Shown: positions 32,927 to 49,115 of the stretch, in pieces
Layout of the letters: each line of letters begins with the position of its first letter
Position numbering within the stretch: the first letter of the stretch is position 1
From: Climacium dendroides
Lineage: Eukaryota > Streptophyta > Bryopsida > Hypnales > Climaciaceae
NCBI GenBank assembly: GCA_950106755.1
Contig: OX467082.1
Coordinates: 16,244,001 to 16,308,000, forward strand
Length of the DNA stretch: 64,000 bases
Direction: 5' to 3'
Made by a program: the position numbers and the translations under genes
The notes under the pieces: model-generated
Seen by the model: only the letters and a program-made list of their open reading frames with translations
What the model was told of the DNA's origin: nothing
The model's database searches: none

Positions 32927-33658
32927 ATGGAGGCTATGGTGGGATTGGGGTCAGCAGCAGTTGATGCGGACGCTCTGTTTGAGGCTGCGGGGAAAGGAAA
33001 CTTGGAGTTGATTGAGAAGCTCTCGGAGGAGGATTTGAAGAAGTCGCGTCTGCTGCGCAACGAGGACGAGCGGACGCTTCTCCACGTCGCCGCTGCGAAC
33101 GGGCATGTGGAAGTGGTTAAGGCGATCGCGGAGGGCGCGAGTGATACCAAGGTTCTGGTGAATGTGAGCGATGAGGAAGGCTGGACGCCGCTGCATTCTG
33201 CGGTGAGCGGCGGGCGGGAGGCGGTTGTGGAGGTTTTGCTGGCGCTTGGCGCGGACGTGGGAGCAGGGAACAACGGAGGACGAACGGCTCTGCATTACGC
33301 CGCGAGCAAGAATCACGTCGAGATCGCGAATCTTCTCATCAAGAGCGGCGCCAAGATCAACAAGAAGGATGGCGTGGGATGCACGCCGTTGCATCGGGCC
33401 GCCAGCGCAGGGCATGCGGAGATGTGTGAAGTGTTGTTGGAGGCGGGGGCGGATGTCGAAGCCACAGACCGCACGGGGCAGACACCGCTGATGCATGCGG
33501 TCATTTGCGATAACCGTCGTGTGGCACTTCTTCTGGTGCGCCATGACGCTGATGTCGATGCTCAAGACAAGGAGGAGTACACCGTGCTTGGTCGGGCATC
33601 CGAGGAGTTTCGCCCTATTCTGATTGATGCCGCGAAAGCTATGATGGAGGGTAGCTGA
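32927..33658 (+). CDS. Gankyrin/PSMD10-like ankyrin-repeat protein
   Basis: A single uninterrupted exon of 243 residues. Ankyrin repeats recur every 33 residues: RTLLHVAAANGH (about 49), GWTPLHSAVSGGR (85), GRTALHYAASKNH (118), GCTPLHRAASAGH (151), GQTPLMHAVICDN (184) and a degenerate last repeat EYTVLGRASEE (218). An N-terminal capping helix pair (DADALFEAAGKGNLELIEKL) precedes them. Length and layout match gankyrin (PSMD10/Nas6), which chaperones assembly of the 26S proteasome regulatory particle by binding an ATPase subunit. The start chosen is the first in-frame ATG of the frame; a second Met is at residue 4. GC content is much higher than the flanks and no defects are seen. Other small ankyrin proteins share the repeats, so the orthology is likely but not certain. 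Confidence 0.85.
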   Translation: MEAMVGLGSAAVDADALFEAAGKGNLELIEKLSEEDLKKSRLLRNEDERTLLHVAAANGHVEVVKAIAEGASDTKVLVNVSDEEGWTPLHSAVSGGREAVVEVLLALGADVGAGNNGGRTALHYAASKNHVEIANLLIKSGAKINKKDGVGCTPLHRAASAGHAEMCEVLLEAGADVEATDRTGQTPLMHAVICDNRRVALLLVRHDADVDAQDKEEYTVLGRASEEFRPILIDAAKAMMEGS

Positions 33659-34739
33659 CACCTAATTTTTCCAGTAGTTGCACAAAAGACCTGAACATTG
33701 TAAATCCAAATTGTAATGATCGAGGTTGTAGGACTATTGGGAAGAGATCAACTTTTTGGTTCCCGTTGATCAGCAGTTGCTACTGACTATGCATCTCATA
33801 TACCATTCTCACGTGATTATCATTTTTTAGGCCTTCACAGTGAAAGCATGAAGCAAATGCAGATCTATCTCTCCTGGATTCAAGAATAATACTGCCGATC
33901 TTGCCTGAGGTCGGAATATTTAGGTCTAGGTTTGCCTGGAGATGCTGTAAATCCTAAGAGGTTGACAATTTCCGGACGGTAAGTTTTAAACTGTCTTGGC
34001 TATTTCTGCCAAGAATTTTGGGTGGATTCTGTGAACCTCATCGAACCTCACTTCCATAACGAGAAACTGAGCATGGACGCAGCACCGTAACGCGACTCAA
34101 ATGATAGAATATAAGTGTAATGGACCATTAGAATTGTAATGAGTGAATATATCAACAGGTGCGGTCTTCACAGGACAGCAATGAATGGCAATAATGATAT
34201 GATTTACGTCACCACTATCTATCTACAAAATCTGACAAAATTTGTACCGATACTCGTCGGCTAACCACGAGGTGCCTTCACGCAACCCCTCGTTCACTCG
34301 CGAATTGGGAGATAAAATTTAATCATCAGAAAATGCACCTCGTGGCCACTCGAGAGCAAATCTGCATGACCTGAATGCCTTGGTGAATAAATTGCTGAAA
34401 TCTGAATGTGTCGTGACGCAGATTCGCGATGCCAATCAAGCCGGCCTGAGTCGTCATGAGGATGTGACTTGCAATTAGCCTCTTCAATTCGATTGCTTGG
34501 TCTGTGCACTTCAATTGTCACTGAAGCTGAAGGCCACACCACAAGTGATCTCAGGTGACTCTTGTTGCAGGTCAGTCTGGCCAAGGCTAGAGCTTACATC
34601 GAAGCTATTGACAAATCCCTGCCATTCTGGTCATGTTTGAAGTCTTGCAGAGTTCCCGCATGTATCTAGCTCCAGAATGCTGAGCTGCTGGTCGACACCA
34701 ACTGGAGAATTTCATTTAACCCAACTGTAACATGTGATC
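33659..34739. other. Convergent 3' flanks of the gankyrin-like and AP2 genes
   Basis: The region between two convergent genes probably contains both 3' UTRs. Composition is mixed and falls between gene and background. No frame with recognisable motifs was found. Confidence 0.5.
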
Positions 34740-36322
34740 TCAACATGATGTCAGCTGCTGTGATGTCAGGGGCGGTGCAAAGGGATCCCAGTAGGCAGGG
34801 CTCTGTGAGAACGGAGGACCTTGAGAACCAACCGCAGTGACTTCAACCCCTTCGTGCGCAGAGGATCCATAGCTGGGGGGAAAACCAATCTCGTATTGCG
34901 CATTTAGGTGAGGACTAAACATCTCGCTGCTGGTCTCGTCGTACAAGTGACTCGTACTCGGACCAGGCAGAAATGGAGCTCCGACATCAACCCCAGGATC
35001 AAACTTTGTGTGCACGTCCGTACCCGGTGCATGAGAGGAGCGTTCACGCATGCTCTTGAAAATGGACGAAGTCAAGAGCAGGCTGAGAGCTGACGGGGTG
35101 GAGCTTTTCTTGAGGAGACTGGAATGCACGACTCCGAGAGAGGGAAGCTGGTAGGGCTCGCTGGCTTGACCTGGCCAAGCTTGATGTCCTTCACTTGGCT
35201 GGGATTGATCGTCAGGCAAGGAAGGCACATCATCCCATGATGTGGGACTCGCACCGCCTTCCTCCTCCTCTTTCATTTTTGACGGTGTTGCAGCAGCAGG
35301 TGCAGCTGGGGTGGCCACTGACGGTGCTGAAGCTGTCTGTGATCGCTCCGGTCGCAACCACGAAATGTACCTGAAAACAGATGGACACAAGGATTGAACG
35401 CAGATTTGTCAGCCACACTGAAACCTCTATATTACGTGGCATTCTAGATTGACTTGCATTTTTGCCACACCATTACGACCGCAGCACACTTGTCATACAT
35501 TCAAACTGCCAGTATGTTGCTTTGAAAACGTTGTGACCCCAGGTGGTAAGATTCAAGGATTTAAGGGAAAGAGGACGAAATTCGCGGGAGAGGATTCAGT
35601 GCTCACCTGCTGAGATCGACGTTGGAGACGGAGTTCAGACCTCGGTATTCGAGACCTTGAATATCGAAGCTGGCAGCAGCGGCTTCTTCTTGCGACAAGT
35701 TGCCACTGGGATTTCCCAGGTACAAGTATTTGTTTCCGAGCACCTGACCAAGACGAGCCTCCCATCTTCCCAAGGACGGGTGTCGCGTCATCCCCTTGAA
35801 CTTGGCCGCGCCGCGCGAAAAGCCACTCCCTTTCCGCCTCAAGGAGGCTAAATACTCTTCCCGCGACACCGACTGCATCTCCTCTACGTCGCGAGCGTAA
35901 TCCGTCACTGGGAAATTGATCAAAGTCCCCGGACCCCAGTACTTCAGAGCGGCGAGATCGTAAGCTCTTGCAGCTGCTTCCTCATCGTCGTAAGCTCCCA
36001 AGTAGACTTGCTTCCCTTTCTTGTTCTGCGCTTCGTTCCATGTACTCTTGTCCCACAAGTGCGCCTCGTAGCGCCCCGTCCAGCGATGGCGCGTGACGCC
36101 CCTGTAGATGGAGCTTCGCTTGCCCGGAACGCAGGCTGGCATCTTACTAATGCGCTCCTTGGCGGACGAGCCTCGGTCGCGGCGACTGCGCTTCATTCCT
36201 CTGGGCTCGTTTGCAACAGCTGCAGCTGCTTCCACCACGGCGGGCCTCGCGGGCAAGACGACCTCCTCGCTCCCCGTAGTTGTCTCCGTCGGTCCTTTCA
36301 GCTTCAGCTCCGTGGGCTCCAT
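34740..36322 (-). CDS. AP2/ERF transcription factor, double AP2 domain, WRINKLED1-type
   Basis: Two exons, 36322-35607 and 35370-34740, joined in frame (AG/GTGAGC donor, TTTTCAG acceptor), give 448 residues. A basic stretch KRSRRDR (44-50) may be a nuclear signal. AP2 domain R1 spans about 72-137 ([44 protein letters not shown]) and R2 about 174-236 ([33 protein letters not shown]). The linker [17 protein letters not shown] is typical of the WRI1/AP2 group. The C-terminus is acidic and Ser/Pro-rich, fitting an activation domain. WRI1-type factors activate glycolytic and fatty-acid synthesis genes, but the regulon here is unknown.

The start at 36322 has a good context (GGCCATGG). The frame is open further upstream to 36505, which would add 61 residues of unfamiliar sequence. 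The 9-nt VYL micro-exon common in this group is absent here because R1 is one continuous exon. R2 carries an unusual NPSGNLSQ after YLG. Confidence 0.88.
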
Positions 36323-36760
36323 GGCCCCAACCGAAATTCCGCAATCTACAACAACCTGTGAGCTTCCCGGATCATGAATGCGGAACGAATCTGCCAATTC
36401 CTGAATTGTGACTCTAAACCTGTGAAATCTCTGCGACGATTCCAATGAAAAGCAGCTGGAAATCGACCGATTCCGTGGGAGCAAGCCCGGCTTACAGAAA
36501 TTCAATCTACCATTTGTTCTACATTTCTTCTACACAATGGTGACGGCAGAGCGATTGCAATGACGGAATGGTGGGAGGGATGTGATCGTGGGAAAGAGGA
36601 CGTTGAGAGTTCAGCTGAACTCCGAGTGTTGGTGGCAGCGAAGCACGCGACCGTTGCAACGGCTCTTGTTCCGATCCTGGTGGTCCTTGTCCCGGTTCTG
36701 GTGCCAGCGTTTGACGAGCCCGTTTACGGGCCAGGAGTCCAACCGGTATATTGGCGCTCC
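36323..36760 (-). promoter_or_regulatory. 5' leader and promoter region of the AP2 gene
   Basis: Composition stays mixed and GC-richer up to about 36750, then drops abruptly to AT-rich background. This suggests the transcribed leader and promoter of the minus-strand AP2 gene. A TATA-like AAATATATTTG lies at about 36760. Exact start of transcription cannot be read from the sequence. Confidence 0.4.
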
Positions 36761-39700
36761 AAATATATTTGTAACTTTTTACTTGTGTATAATAAGAACT
36801 TACAAATTACTATCATTGTAAACACATCTACAGTGTTTTGAATTAGACATAAGATAATTCAAATTTACACATTTGACAACTGCTTTAAAAGGTAGTGAAA
36901 GTTGGAAATTATAGAGGTTGTAGCAAATCATGCTTACCAAAGCTAAATGTAGCCAATTGCATGTTATATTTGGAGTGGGGCAATTTTTCATTCTCACATT
37001 AATTGTGTTCCTTAGAAAGTCAAGGTGAATTGTGTCTTTTATTTTTATTTTCAATCCCAAAACCAAATGCATTGACCAAGAAATTTGTTTATGTTGTTTG
37101 GTTAGTGGTTACACTTGGGGATTACTTATATTTAGGAAACTTGCAAGGTTGGTTGAGAAGGGCAACTACAAGTATCTATGCAAATTTGTTGTTGGTATGT
37201 GTTTTTAAAGTATATTTATAAATGATTTTTTTGTGTGTGTGGTTAAAGTCAATCATTTCTAAATTCTTACACTTTCTTGAATTTTTAAAATTTGTTCATT
37301 ATTTTTCATGGTATTATTCCTTGGAGGGTTGGAATTAAGTCCTTCTACCTTACAACAAATTAGGATGCATTTTACATATCAATTCCTTGGGTCTCAAAGG
37401 AACTATTTGCAAAATCTCTACAAAAGAAGAAGATTGCTTAATAGTAAGGAGTATCAAAACTATAAATAAATTAGAATTAAAAATACGTCTCTTAAGATTA
37501 CATTTTGGGGGATTTCCTTAAAACAAAATGAGGTTTTAATTTTTTGACCCATTTTGGAGGCACATTATTGCTATAAGAGATTATACAAGAAGCAACTAGA
37601 GACTAATACCTTACATGAGTAAGACATTATCCTTAACCCTTTATGTCCAAGGAACCAAGAATTAGTTTCTATAGTGTAAAAAATAAAAATAAAATTTAAT
37701 CTAGGAGGTTTTGGAAGTGGGTTAGAAAATGGAGGTTACTAATTCATTTGATAGAGAATGAGTTGAAATAGAAAATACAATTATATACAAAAGTTATATG
37801 TGTTTATACATGGGTCCATCTACCAATCTTGGTATTATAAATGGAAAGAAGTGCAAAAACATTGGCAGTGTTTTTGAAAGAAAGCTAACACAAAGATGGC
37901 ACAAGTGGAAAGGCATCTTCTAAAAAAAAGTTTTTTGTAAGAAAACATGATTGTATAATGAAAGTTTTTAGTACTTTCATATATTATGGTGAATTATATG
38001 TTTTTTTTCAATATTCTTTTCAATATTTTTTTCAATATTTTTTTAATTTGTAGATGTTGGTTTCAACTACCTCTATATAAGTGTTGATTAATCATGAAAC
38101 AAGCACAAAAAAACTTGTATCAATTTTGAGTAGAAGATCCTACATAGGGCATTTGCATGGTATAGTGCATTAGTTTTTATATTACAATTTATTACTTTTC
38201 ATTTCATTCTTTCTTAGGATTTTAAAGTTTTTAAAATATCATCCATAAAATAGTGATGTACTATTTTGCAAAATATACACTTAGAGATTGAGTATAATAT
38301 CATTTACTTCAGAAAAAATTGCAAACTTGCAAAAAAATTTAAATAGTTAAAATAGATTCTTCATAAAAAGACCAGTTCATTGTCATACCACCTCAATACT
38401 CTTTTAAATTCAAAAAAAGACAATGAAAATAAGGTTTGATTGAAATTTTTAGCTTTAAAATTTCTAATAGACAAATATATGAAATGAAATCAAGAAATAT
38501 TTTTATTTTTAGATAGTTGATTTTTTATATTAGATGATTAAATATTTCTCTATATCAAAAAGATTTTTTGGATGATTTTAGTTTTTGTATGCAAATAGTT
38601 AGATAGTCTTTGTAATTAAAATTAAAAATTAAAATTTGGATGCTTTTACTTTCAAAGTATTGTCATTGTTAACTTTAGTCAAATTATTATTAAATGAAAG
38701 GTTTTAAAATTCTATATCTTGAAGATAATTTGTTATAAAAAATTAAAGCTTAATTTTCTCTTTATGTTAACGTAAATGTAAATTTTTCTCTTTTTAATTT
38801 CATAATAATCCAATTCTAAATATTTTATATCAAATTTCTATCAAAATAAATGAGAGGGGATATTGAGTGCTTAGTAGTGCTTAAAGGACTTGTCTAACCA
38901 TCTACAAACTAGTGAACTATAGCTTATAATTGCCATGTATGTCCATGTTGACTACTTCTCATATAAAACATATATTTTCTCATATTGAAAGTGCGTTTTT
39001 AGTATTAACTACTTTGTATGAATCAAGAATGCAATGTCTATTGAACCCAAAGGTCTTCAAAGTCAATCTTTTATAAGATTGTTAACCCCTAAAGGACCAA
39101 GGAGCCCACTTTGAGTTTTCTAAAAACTAGGGCATGCTCTATTGACTTTATAGTTTGGAAGTTTTGCATAAAACTTTGGGATAAATGCTATTCATCATAA
39201 TCTACGTGCAAAGCTTTGTTTCAAGTCTTTCCAATAACTATTGCAAATATTAGAATTTTCATTTATTTCAATGTCAAATATCTTGGGAAGGAAAAAGTAC
39301 ATTCTAAAAAATATAAATTATTTTTTGGAGATTGTATAGATTGATAAATACTCAAAAAAAATCAAACCATTCAATTGCAAATAATGAGATAAAAGTTATG
39401 AAGAGTTTTATTTTGTGGGCAATGATGGTAGAGAAAACATACATAGTGGTCTATTATTCTCAATTTTGAAAATTTTCAAATAAATATAAAAGTCAAGGAT
39501 ATTAATTGTTTACTAAAACATTCTCAACATGGGATTGGATTAATAATTTTCAATTTCACATAAAAGTTATTAGTTGGTTAGTTTTACCTTCCACTTTACA
39601 TTTTTTTAAAAGATGAGTATGAAAAAAATTTGGTTAAAATTAGAAAGAAATTTTTGATAAAATTGCTAGATTGTGGATGAAAAATTGAAAATAGAACTGT

Positions 39701-39941
39701 AGATATGTGATATATGCTAATGTGATATTTTCTATCCAATATGTGGATGAATATTGGAATTTGAAGCACCACTATAACATTTTATGTTGCTACTTTGGTA
39801 TTTCATAAAAAATGAAAAAAATCTCTGCTTTGGAAGATGAAATTTAGTTCCTAAATAGTAAATTATGACTTGCCATGTGGTAACTTTTCCTTGGAATTTG
39901 TAAAGTAAGGAAGCTACACTTGGAATAAAGTGACCTGCCTA
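36761..39941. other. AT-rich intergenic, nothing recognised
   Basis: Very AT-rich with no frame worth calling. No terminal repeats were found. Confidence 0.5.
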
Positions 39942-39949
39942 ACCTTAAT

Positions 39950-40209
39950 CATGGTTGTCATATCGGACAGAATCTTACTGTTCACGGACGAATCGGGCGA
40001 ATCATGGTTGACTAGCTGTAAACTTTGGAGGCCAATAATTTTTGGAAAAATTATCCAAATTGGACATATAAGATGTTTTTTGGCATCTCATATGCCCAAT
40101 TTGGATAATTTTTCCAAAAGTTATTGGCCTCCAAAGTTTGCAACCAATCACCCTTAATTCGCCCGATTCGTCCGTGAACAGTAAGATTCTGTCTGATATG
40201 ACAACTGTG
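39950..40209. mobile_element. Fold-back element, 260 bp, arms of about 125 bp
   Basis: The two halves are inverted copies of each other. Left arm landmarks GTTGTCATATCGGACAG, TTCACGGACGAATCGGGCG and AACTTTGGAGGCCAATAA recur inverted in the right arm with few changes, and the loop is only a few bases. Identical 8-bp repeats ACCTTAAT flank it at 39942-39949 and 40210-40217. Ends read CATGGTTGTC and, inverted, CACAGTTGTC. It is best read as a MITE-like fold-back transposon; the duplication size fits hAT elements. It would transcribe into a long hairpin RNA. Confidence 0.8.
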
Positions 40210-40405
40210 ACCTTAATATAGTAGCTAAAATGATAGAGCACTTTGAAAACATTAGGAGGGACACATAATGCTTTCATCTACATTAGAGGAATGTCAAACC
40301 CTTAGAGTCTAAAAGTGGCCATACTCTAATTTTTTTCCCCTCACTAACTTAATAACTTTTATTATATTTTAGCCAATATTTAGCAACTTTGATTTTTATA
40401 ATACT

Positions 40406-41270
40406 ACTAGTGGTTGGCGCTTGCTATGCTACACATTCATCATTAGAATTTTATAAGAATTTTTATGTATTAGATAGAATGCAAAACAAAAATTTCAATA
40501 AATCTTCAAATAAAAATGACTAAAATCTTTGTATAATTTTTTTATTAATATTCATATATTAAAATGTACAATAGAACTTTATTGAATGATGAATAAAACA
40601 TATGCAATGGTAAATACTATAAAAGATACACATACATTTGAATGCATTAGAAATTTGACTCCATTGTTACAAAAAATGGCAACCCAAATTGAAGAATTGA
40701 AAAGAAAAACTTATAAATCTCAAACACATTGTGAACAACTTAGTTGTTGTAGAATTCAAAATCACTTCAATTAAATAAATTTCTCAAAATCATTTGGTAG
40801 CACCAATAGAAAATTGAAATCATGAAAGTTCAAAGCTCACAAAAGCACAAAATTATAGAAGTGCAAAGAAGTGTAAAGCCAAGAGAAGCAATGGATTTGC
40901 TACCTCTATAATATCATCCCATAGATCCTCTTTAATATCACCTTAATTGCAACAACTATATTATTTCTATAATATCATCCTTTGTAAAAAGTGATATTAC
41001 AGAAGTGATTGCAAACTGTTACTCTATAATATCACATTGTGTGAAAATACGATTTCTATGTATGCATGATTGAAAATATTTTTATAAAATATTTAAAATA
41101 ATTATTTTAAAGACTTATTGAAATCATTATCATGCATTCTATTCAAATATATCAAAATTTTACTAATATGTGATACAATGAATGTGTAGCATAGCAAGCA
41201 CGAGCCCCTAGTATTAATGGTAGCATTTGTGATATTAGAGAGGGACTTGTGATTTTAGTAGTATGATAAG
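40406..41270 (+). repeat. R-B repeat with ACTAG inverted ends, copy 3
   Basis: Starts ACTAGTGGTTGGCGCTTGCT at 40406 and has an inverted end GCACGAGCCCCTAGT at 41212, followed by the same 60-bp tail as the copies at 22070-23706. The interior aligns closely with 22833-23645. No coding capacity. Confidence 0.65.
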
Positions 41271-43739
41271 GTCACTCTACCTAAAATCATCCAAGTAAGC
41301 TTTGTGGCGCCAATGGGATTTAAAGAAAAAAATGAAGAATCTTTTCAGTGGTTAAAAATAGTGTGATTTTTAGAACCAAACAATTCATAATAGTGTTCCA
41401 TAGAAATTAAACCACCTAATTATATTCATAAAATGCACTTGTATAAAAGTGATTGCCTAACTATTTTGTCCATGGGCTCTTTCCATTGGAGTTACTAAGT
41501 TGGTGATGCTTTATGAGGTAGTTTACACTAGTTTGTAGTAGTTGTACTTTTGTTGTGAGGTTTATTGATCTATAGAGATCATTGAAAATACATGTTTGGA
41601 CTTTGTTTTGTAGAAGAGTGAAACTCTTTAAAGGTCAAATTTTTTTGTAATGCTATGTATTGAAATTCATTTCATAGAGCTTGCATTGTATGTTTTGTAT
41701 TTTTCTATTTTAATTTCTTTTCATTCGTAAATAAAAAATTATTGTTTTTGATTGGAACCTCCACTTTTGGTTAAAATCTTGTATTATCCTAATATTATAA
41801 ATATATATATAAGTCACTATGCATCCAAAAGTGGAGGTAGGCCTATTTATTCCTCCAAACTAAATAAATTCCTAATCATTGATGTGAATCGGATAAAATT
41901 GGTGCCCCTCTAATACCATTGATCTTAATTTAGCAAGACAAATAATTATTGTTGAACCTCTGTTGTCAATTTCAATAATTAAAAATAGAATTTTCCACAA
42001 TGATGTCAATCTTGCACAACAAAACCCAAAAAATTGTTGTTGATCAACACTACAATAGAAATGATTTCACCATCTACAAATTAGGATTTAGAACTCACAA
42101 CTTTCTTGTATTTCTTGTTTATTTATTTTGGTTTTCTTGTCTCTCAACGCACAATAAGGTTTCTTGTATTTGCACTTTAATATGGTTTTCTTTGTAGAGC
42201 AACAACTTTTCCTTGTCAATGGAAGCATTGTGTGAAAGTAGTTGGAATAACAAGTTGGATTGACATTTTTGTTTTCTTGGGATTTGAATGGTTTGGGCTT
42301 AGAGTTTAGATGTGAGCAATTTGCTCAAAAGGTTTTTCTTGGTGTGAGTGTTTAGGACATCTTAGGTAGTTTGAAGAGCTTTTCTTGACGATGACATTGA
42401 TAGCATCATTAACATTTTATTTTGTGAGTTGTCTTAACCAATGAGATTAAGTCATAGAAAGTGTGACATTGGTAAATGTTAGGTGGAGGTAGCCAGTGTT
42501 GAATTCAGTGACAAACTACATTGGTTCTTACCAATGGAAATGTTGTGTAAAACTATAAATGTAGTTTCAATGATAGGTATGGCCAAGATTTTTTTTCAAG
42601 GTTTTAAGGGCTCAATTTTATGGTTTGGGATTTGAGAGATTTGTTGAAGGATTTTTTGATTGGTGTGAGAGTTTTGAAAATCTTGAGTAGATTGGAGAAC
42701 TTTGCTTGATAGAAAATAAGATATGAATTCATATCTTCAATGACACTATGATCTAGGTTGTCTTCACAAAAGGTTAGGTCATAGGAGTAGAATTAGTAAA
42801 TGGTCAATGTACATAGCTATTGTAGAATTCTGTGACAAGATGAATCACTATATGAATGAAATTGTTGCAACAAGGGGTCCTAATCCGTTGCAACTTTTTT
42901 TATTTCAATTTTGAAGAATTTTTCTTTCAACAATCTAGTTTCTTCTATCTCAAGTTGTGCCATTTTCAAAAATATTTTCAAACACTTGAGGTATGTTTCA
43001 CACTTCTAGTGATTTTGAGATTAAAAAAATTGAAGGCTTTTGAAGAATAGAAGGACTAATTTACTAGTGTCTTTTGAGAGTTTGTTTTACATGTTTTGCA
43101 TTGAATGAAAAAATGACACATGTATTTGTTTTAAAATTGATTTTGGATTTTCCTTCTATTTGACAGTTTGTATATTAGTATACATCCAAAAGAGTCAACT
43201 TACCTTGCCCTTGCCTCCCCTCCAACTGAAAACCTTGCTATTGATCTAAATAAAAGAAAATTGGCCCCTTGCTCAATGCCATTGATTTTTTTTCTTCCCA
43301 AAAGCACTGGTTGTTGAACCTCCATTAAAAAAAACAAAAAACAAAAACTCCTACAATGCTGTCAATTTTGTCCCATAAAAAAAATCCTAGTCATTGTTGA
43401 CCAATGTTGTAACGATTGGTCATTTGCATATTTAGAGGGTAGGAGCTTTACCTTGACACTAAGTCCCAATGACTTTCTGAATTCCACCTCTTCTATTTGT
43501 TGATCCAAATATTTGCCCAACCACCTGCTTGCTAGAATTTTACTTGTTCACCCAATGATAATTATGTTATATAATTTAAATTAAACCAAAATTTCTATCC
43601 AGTAGATTAAGTTATCCCTTCATATTTACCCTACATGATGCCACGCCTAACGACGCCTACTGAAGACCTAAACTCTACTTGCTTCCCTACATATTACATA
43701 ATATACGGAGTATTCTCTTTGACTTAGAGGGCGAACGGG
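41271..43739. other. AT-rich intergenic, nothing recognised
   Basis: No supported gene. A few frames of about 60 codons are AT-rich by-products. From about 43690 composition becomes GC-richer as the kinase gene's leader begins. Confidence 0.5.
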
Positions 43740-44718
43740 CTGAGTTGGGGGCGGGTGGGCCTAGGCGGGCTGCCTGGCGGAACCCCGAAACAGTGGTGAG
43801 GTGAGCGCTGTGTCTTCCGTGAGTGCTGTTTCTACTACTGTTGATTCTGCTGCTGTCTTGCTGTTGGGACACAATCTGCCTAGCGTCACTGGCGAAAGCG
43901 GCGACAGGTGAGCTTTGAATCGCATCGATTTTCGTCTCCGATTTTGGTTCAAAACTTTGTCTTATGTCAAGAATTAGGGTTTGAATTAGGGTTTGAGGTT
44001 CTGGGCTGGGGAAGAGTTGGAGCGTTGAAGAGTGGGAGGTCTCGTATTGGGTTGGGATTTAGTTCTTTTGATGGGAATAGGGTTTGGTGGTTATTGGTTT
44101 TGAGTTCAATTTCCGGAGTATATCCAGAAGATTAGTTTGCTGTTCTAGTATGGAACCCCCTTTCTTTTCTGATTTCGGTACTCCAATTTGTCTCTTGTCG
44201 AGAATTAGGGTTTTTGGTGGTATCGTGGACATTGGAAGAGTTGGAGCGATGCAGATTTGGAGGCCTTGATTGGGGGTTGAGATTTAGTGGGTTTTCTTTA
44301 TGGAATTAAGGTTTCGTGGATGTTGGTGTAAAGTCCAACTTTTGGAGTGTATCCAGAAGAACAGTTTTTGCTCCAGTATCGAAACCCCTTCCTTTCCCGA
44401 TTTTGGATTTTGTTTATCGAGTTAACACAATCCCCATGCTAACATGTTGTTGGCAGCAATAGTGGGCGTAGTTTATCCTGGTAATTAGCTGCTTTAAGTG
44501 TCGCAGTCTATTGGACATTATGAGGAGAGTATTTTGCTTGGTACTCAATCTCAGTCTTTAGCAGCATCAGGTTATCTGGAATTCTGAACCTTCGGAAAGG
44601 CGGTTTTTAAAAAATAGCTGATCTTCAAACTACTTTAGAACCACAACGCCCAGTCTGTTATGCTTATAACCTTCACATCTCAAGCAGATATTTGGAGTTG
44701 GACACCGCATAGAAGTCC
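43740..44718 (+). promoter_or_regulatory. Probable promoter-proximal 5' UTR and leader intron of the kinase gene
   Basis: A GC-rich block at about 43740-43908 ends in GCGGCGACAG followed by GTGAGC (43908/43909), a good splice donor. An AT/T-rich stretch follows, and an acceptor CAAGCAG lies near 44688, 30 bp before the ATG. This fits an untranslated first exon and a leader intron of about 0.8 kb, common in plant kinase genes. The exact transcript start is not determinable here. Confidence 0.5.
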
Positions 44719-47910
<3,192 letters not shown>

Positions 47911-49107
47911 AATTGTGCAGAAGTGAGCGAACTCTGATTGTAGCACGTCGTGCAATACGTGTTTTTTCCACGTCACTCTGTAAGGCATTCAAGACGAACT
48001 CTGTAAGTCTTTGAAATGCTCACAGTATTTGTAACAGACTCGTGACAAATATAATGCAGTTTAGATAAGATAGCTCTCAGCTTTTAGAACATTTTTCAAA
48101 CCTTAAGTTTGCATAAACAAGAGTGCTACTGGACTCGATGGCCTTGTTATGTGTGCCAGGTATGTATTGGAGTAAACAAGTAAACCGTGTTCAGTATTTG
48201 AACTTGCTTTCTTGATGGGCAACATTGAAGAGCCAGCATTTATACTCTTGAATGTACAGCTGTATACTTATCCAAGGTGATAATATCTGCGATCCACCAT
48301 CTGTTATTTGCTTTTGTGATATGCGAAGCTACATCTTGTACCAATCTCAAAATTGGCCTTATTCTATTGCAGCATTTTCATTTTGCTGGCGTTCTCTATT
48401 GAGTTCATGTACACAAAGTCATATGCAAAGAAAATGGACACGTTTCTTTAGATTGAGAGCTTGGTTGAATTGTGTTCCAATGGGAAGCTTCTAATTTGTT
48501 ATGGGAGTGACTTATCTTGTTTTGTGGAATCTTAGGCTTATGATTTGGTTGTAATTTGGTTTGCTTATAATTTGATTTGGTTGTAATTTGATTTGCTATT
48601 GGTTTGCTTATAATTTGGTTGTAATGCAACTTTGTTCGTTGACCAGGTCCGTAAGTGTCATTTATTTAAATGTCAAAATGTTGCAGCTGGACAATTTTGA
48701 AGGAGCACTATCCGCATGTCCTTTATGTGATCACACGGTGTTTTTGGTTGAGCTTGAAAGAAGGGGTTGCATTCATCTCCTGCCGTTGAGTCACTATTTT
48801 ACTTCATGTTTCTCAGTCTGGCAGCATTGCTAAAAATTCAAGCATTTACAATTTATTCTTATAGGAATAACACATGTAAAATATGGGAATCTTTTGGATA
48901 TGTTCAATGTATCATTCTAAACGATAATACTAGCCATGTTTTTTTCTTTCAATTATTGGAGATGCATAGGCTTTATGATGCTTATAAATTATGAACAACT
49001 AACTCTATGGCTATACATTCAAACATCACTATTAAACTCAATTTGGCAATGTCAAGCACTATATGGTAGAACTTCTAATAAATAGTAGAGTTATACATTA
49101 CATTAGA
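47911..49107. other. 3' flank of the kinase gene, nothing else recognised
   Basis: Contains the probable 3' UTR. Around 48540-48625 there is a short imperfect tandem repeat of TTTGGTTGTAATTTG/TTTGCTTATAATTTG words. No gene was recognised before the hAT duplication at 49108. Confidence 0.5.
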
Positions 49108-49115
49108 GTTGGATG

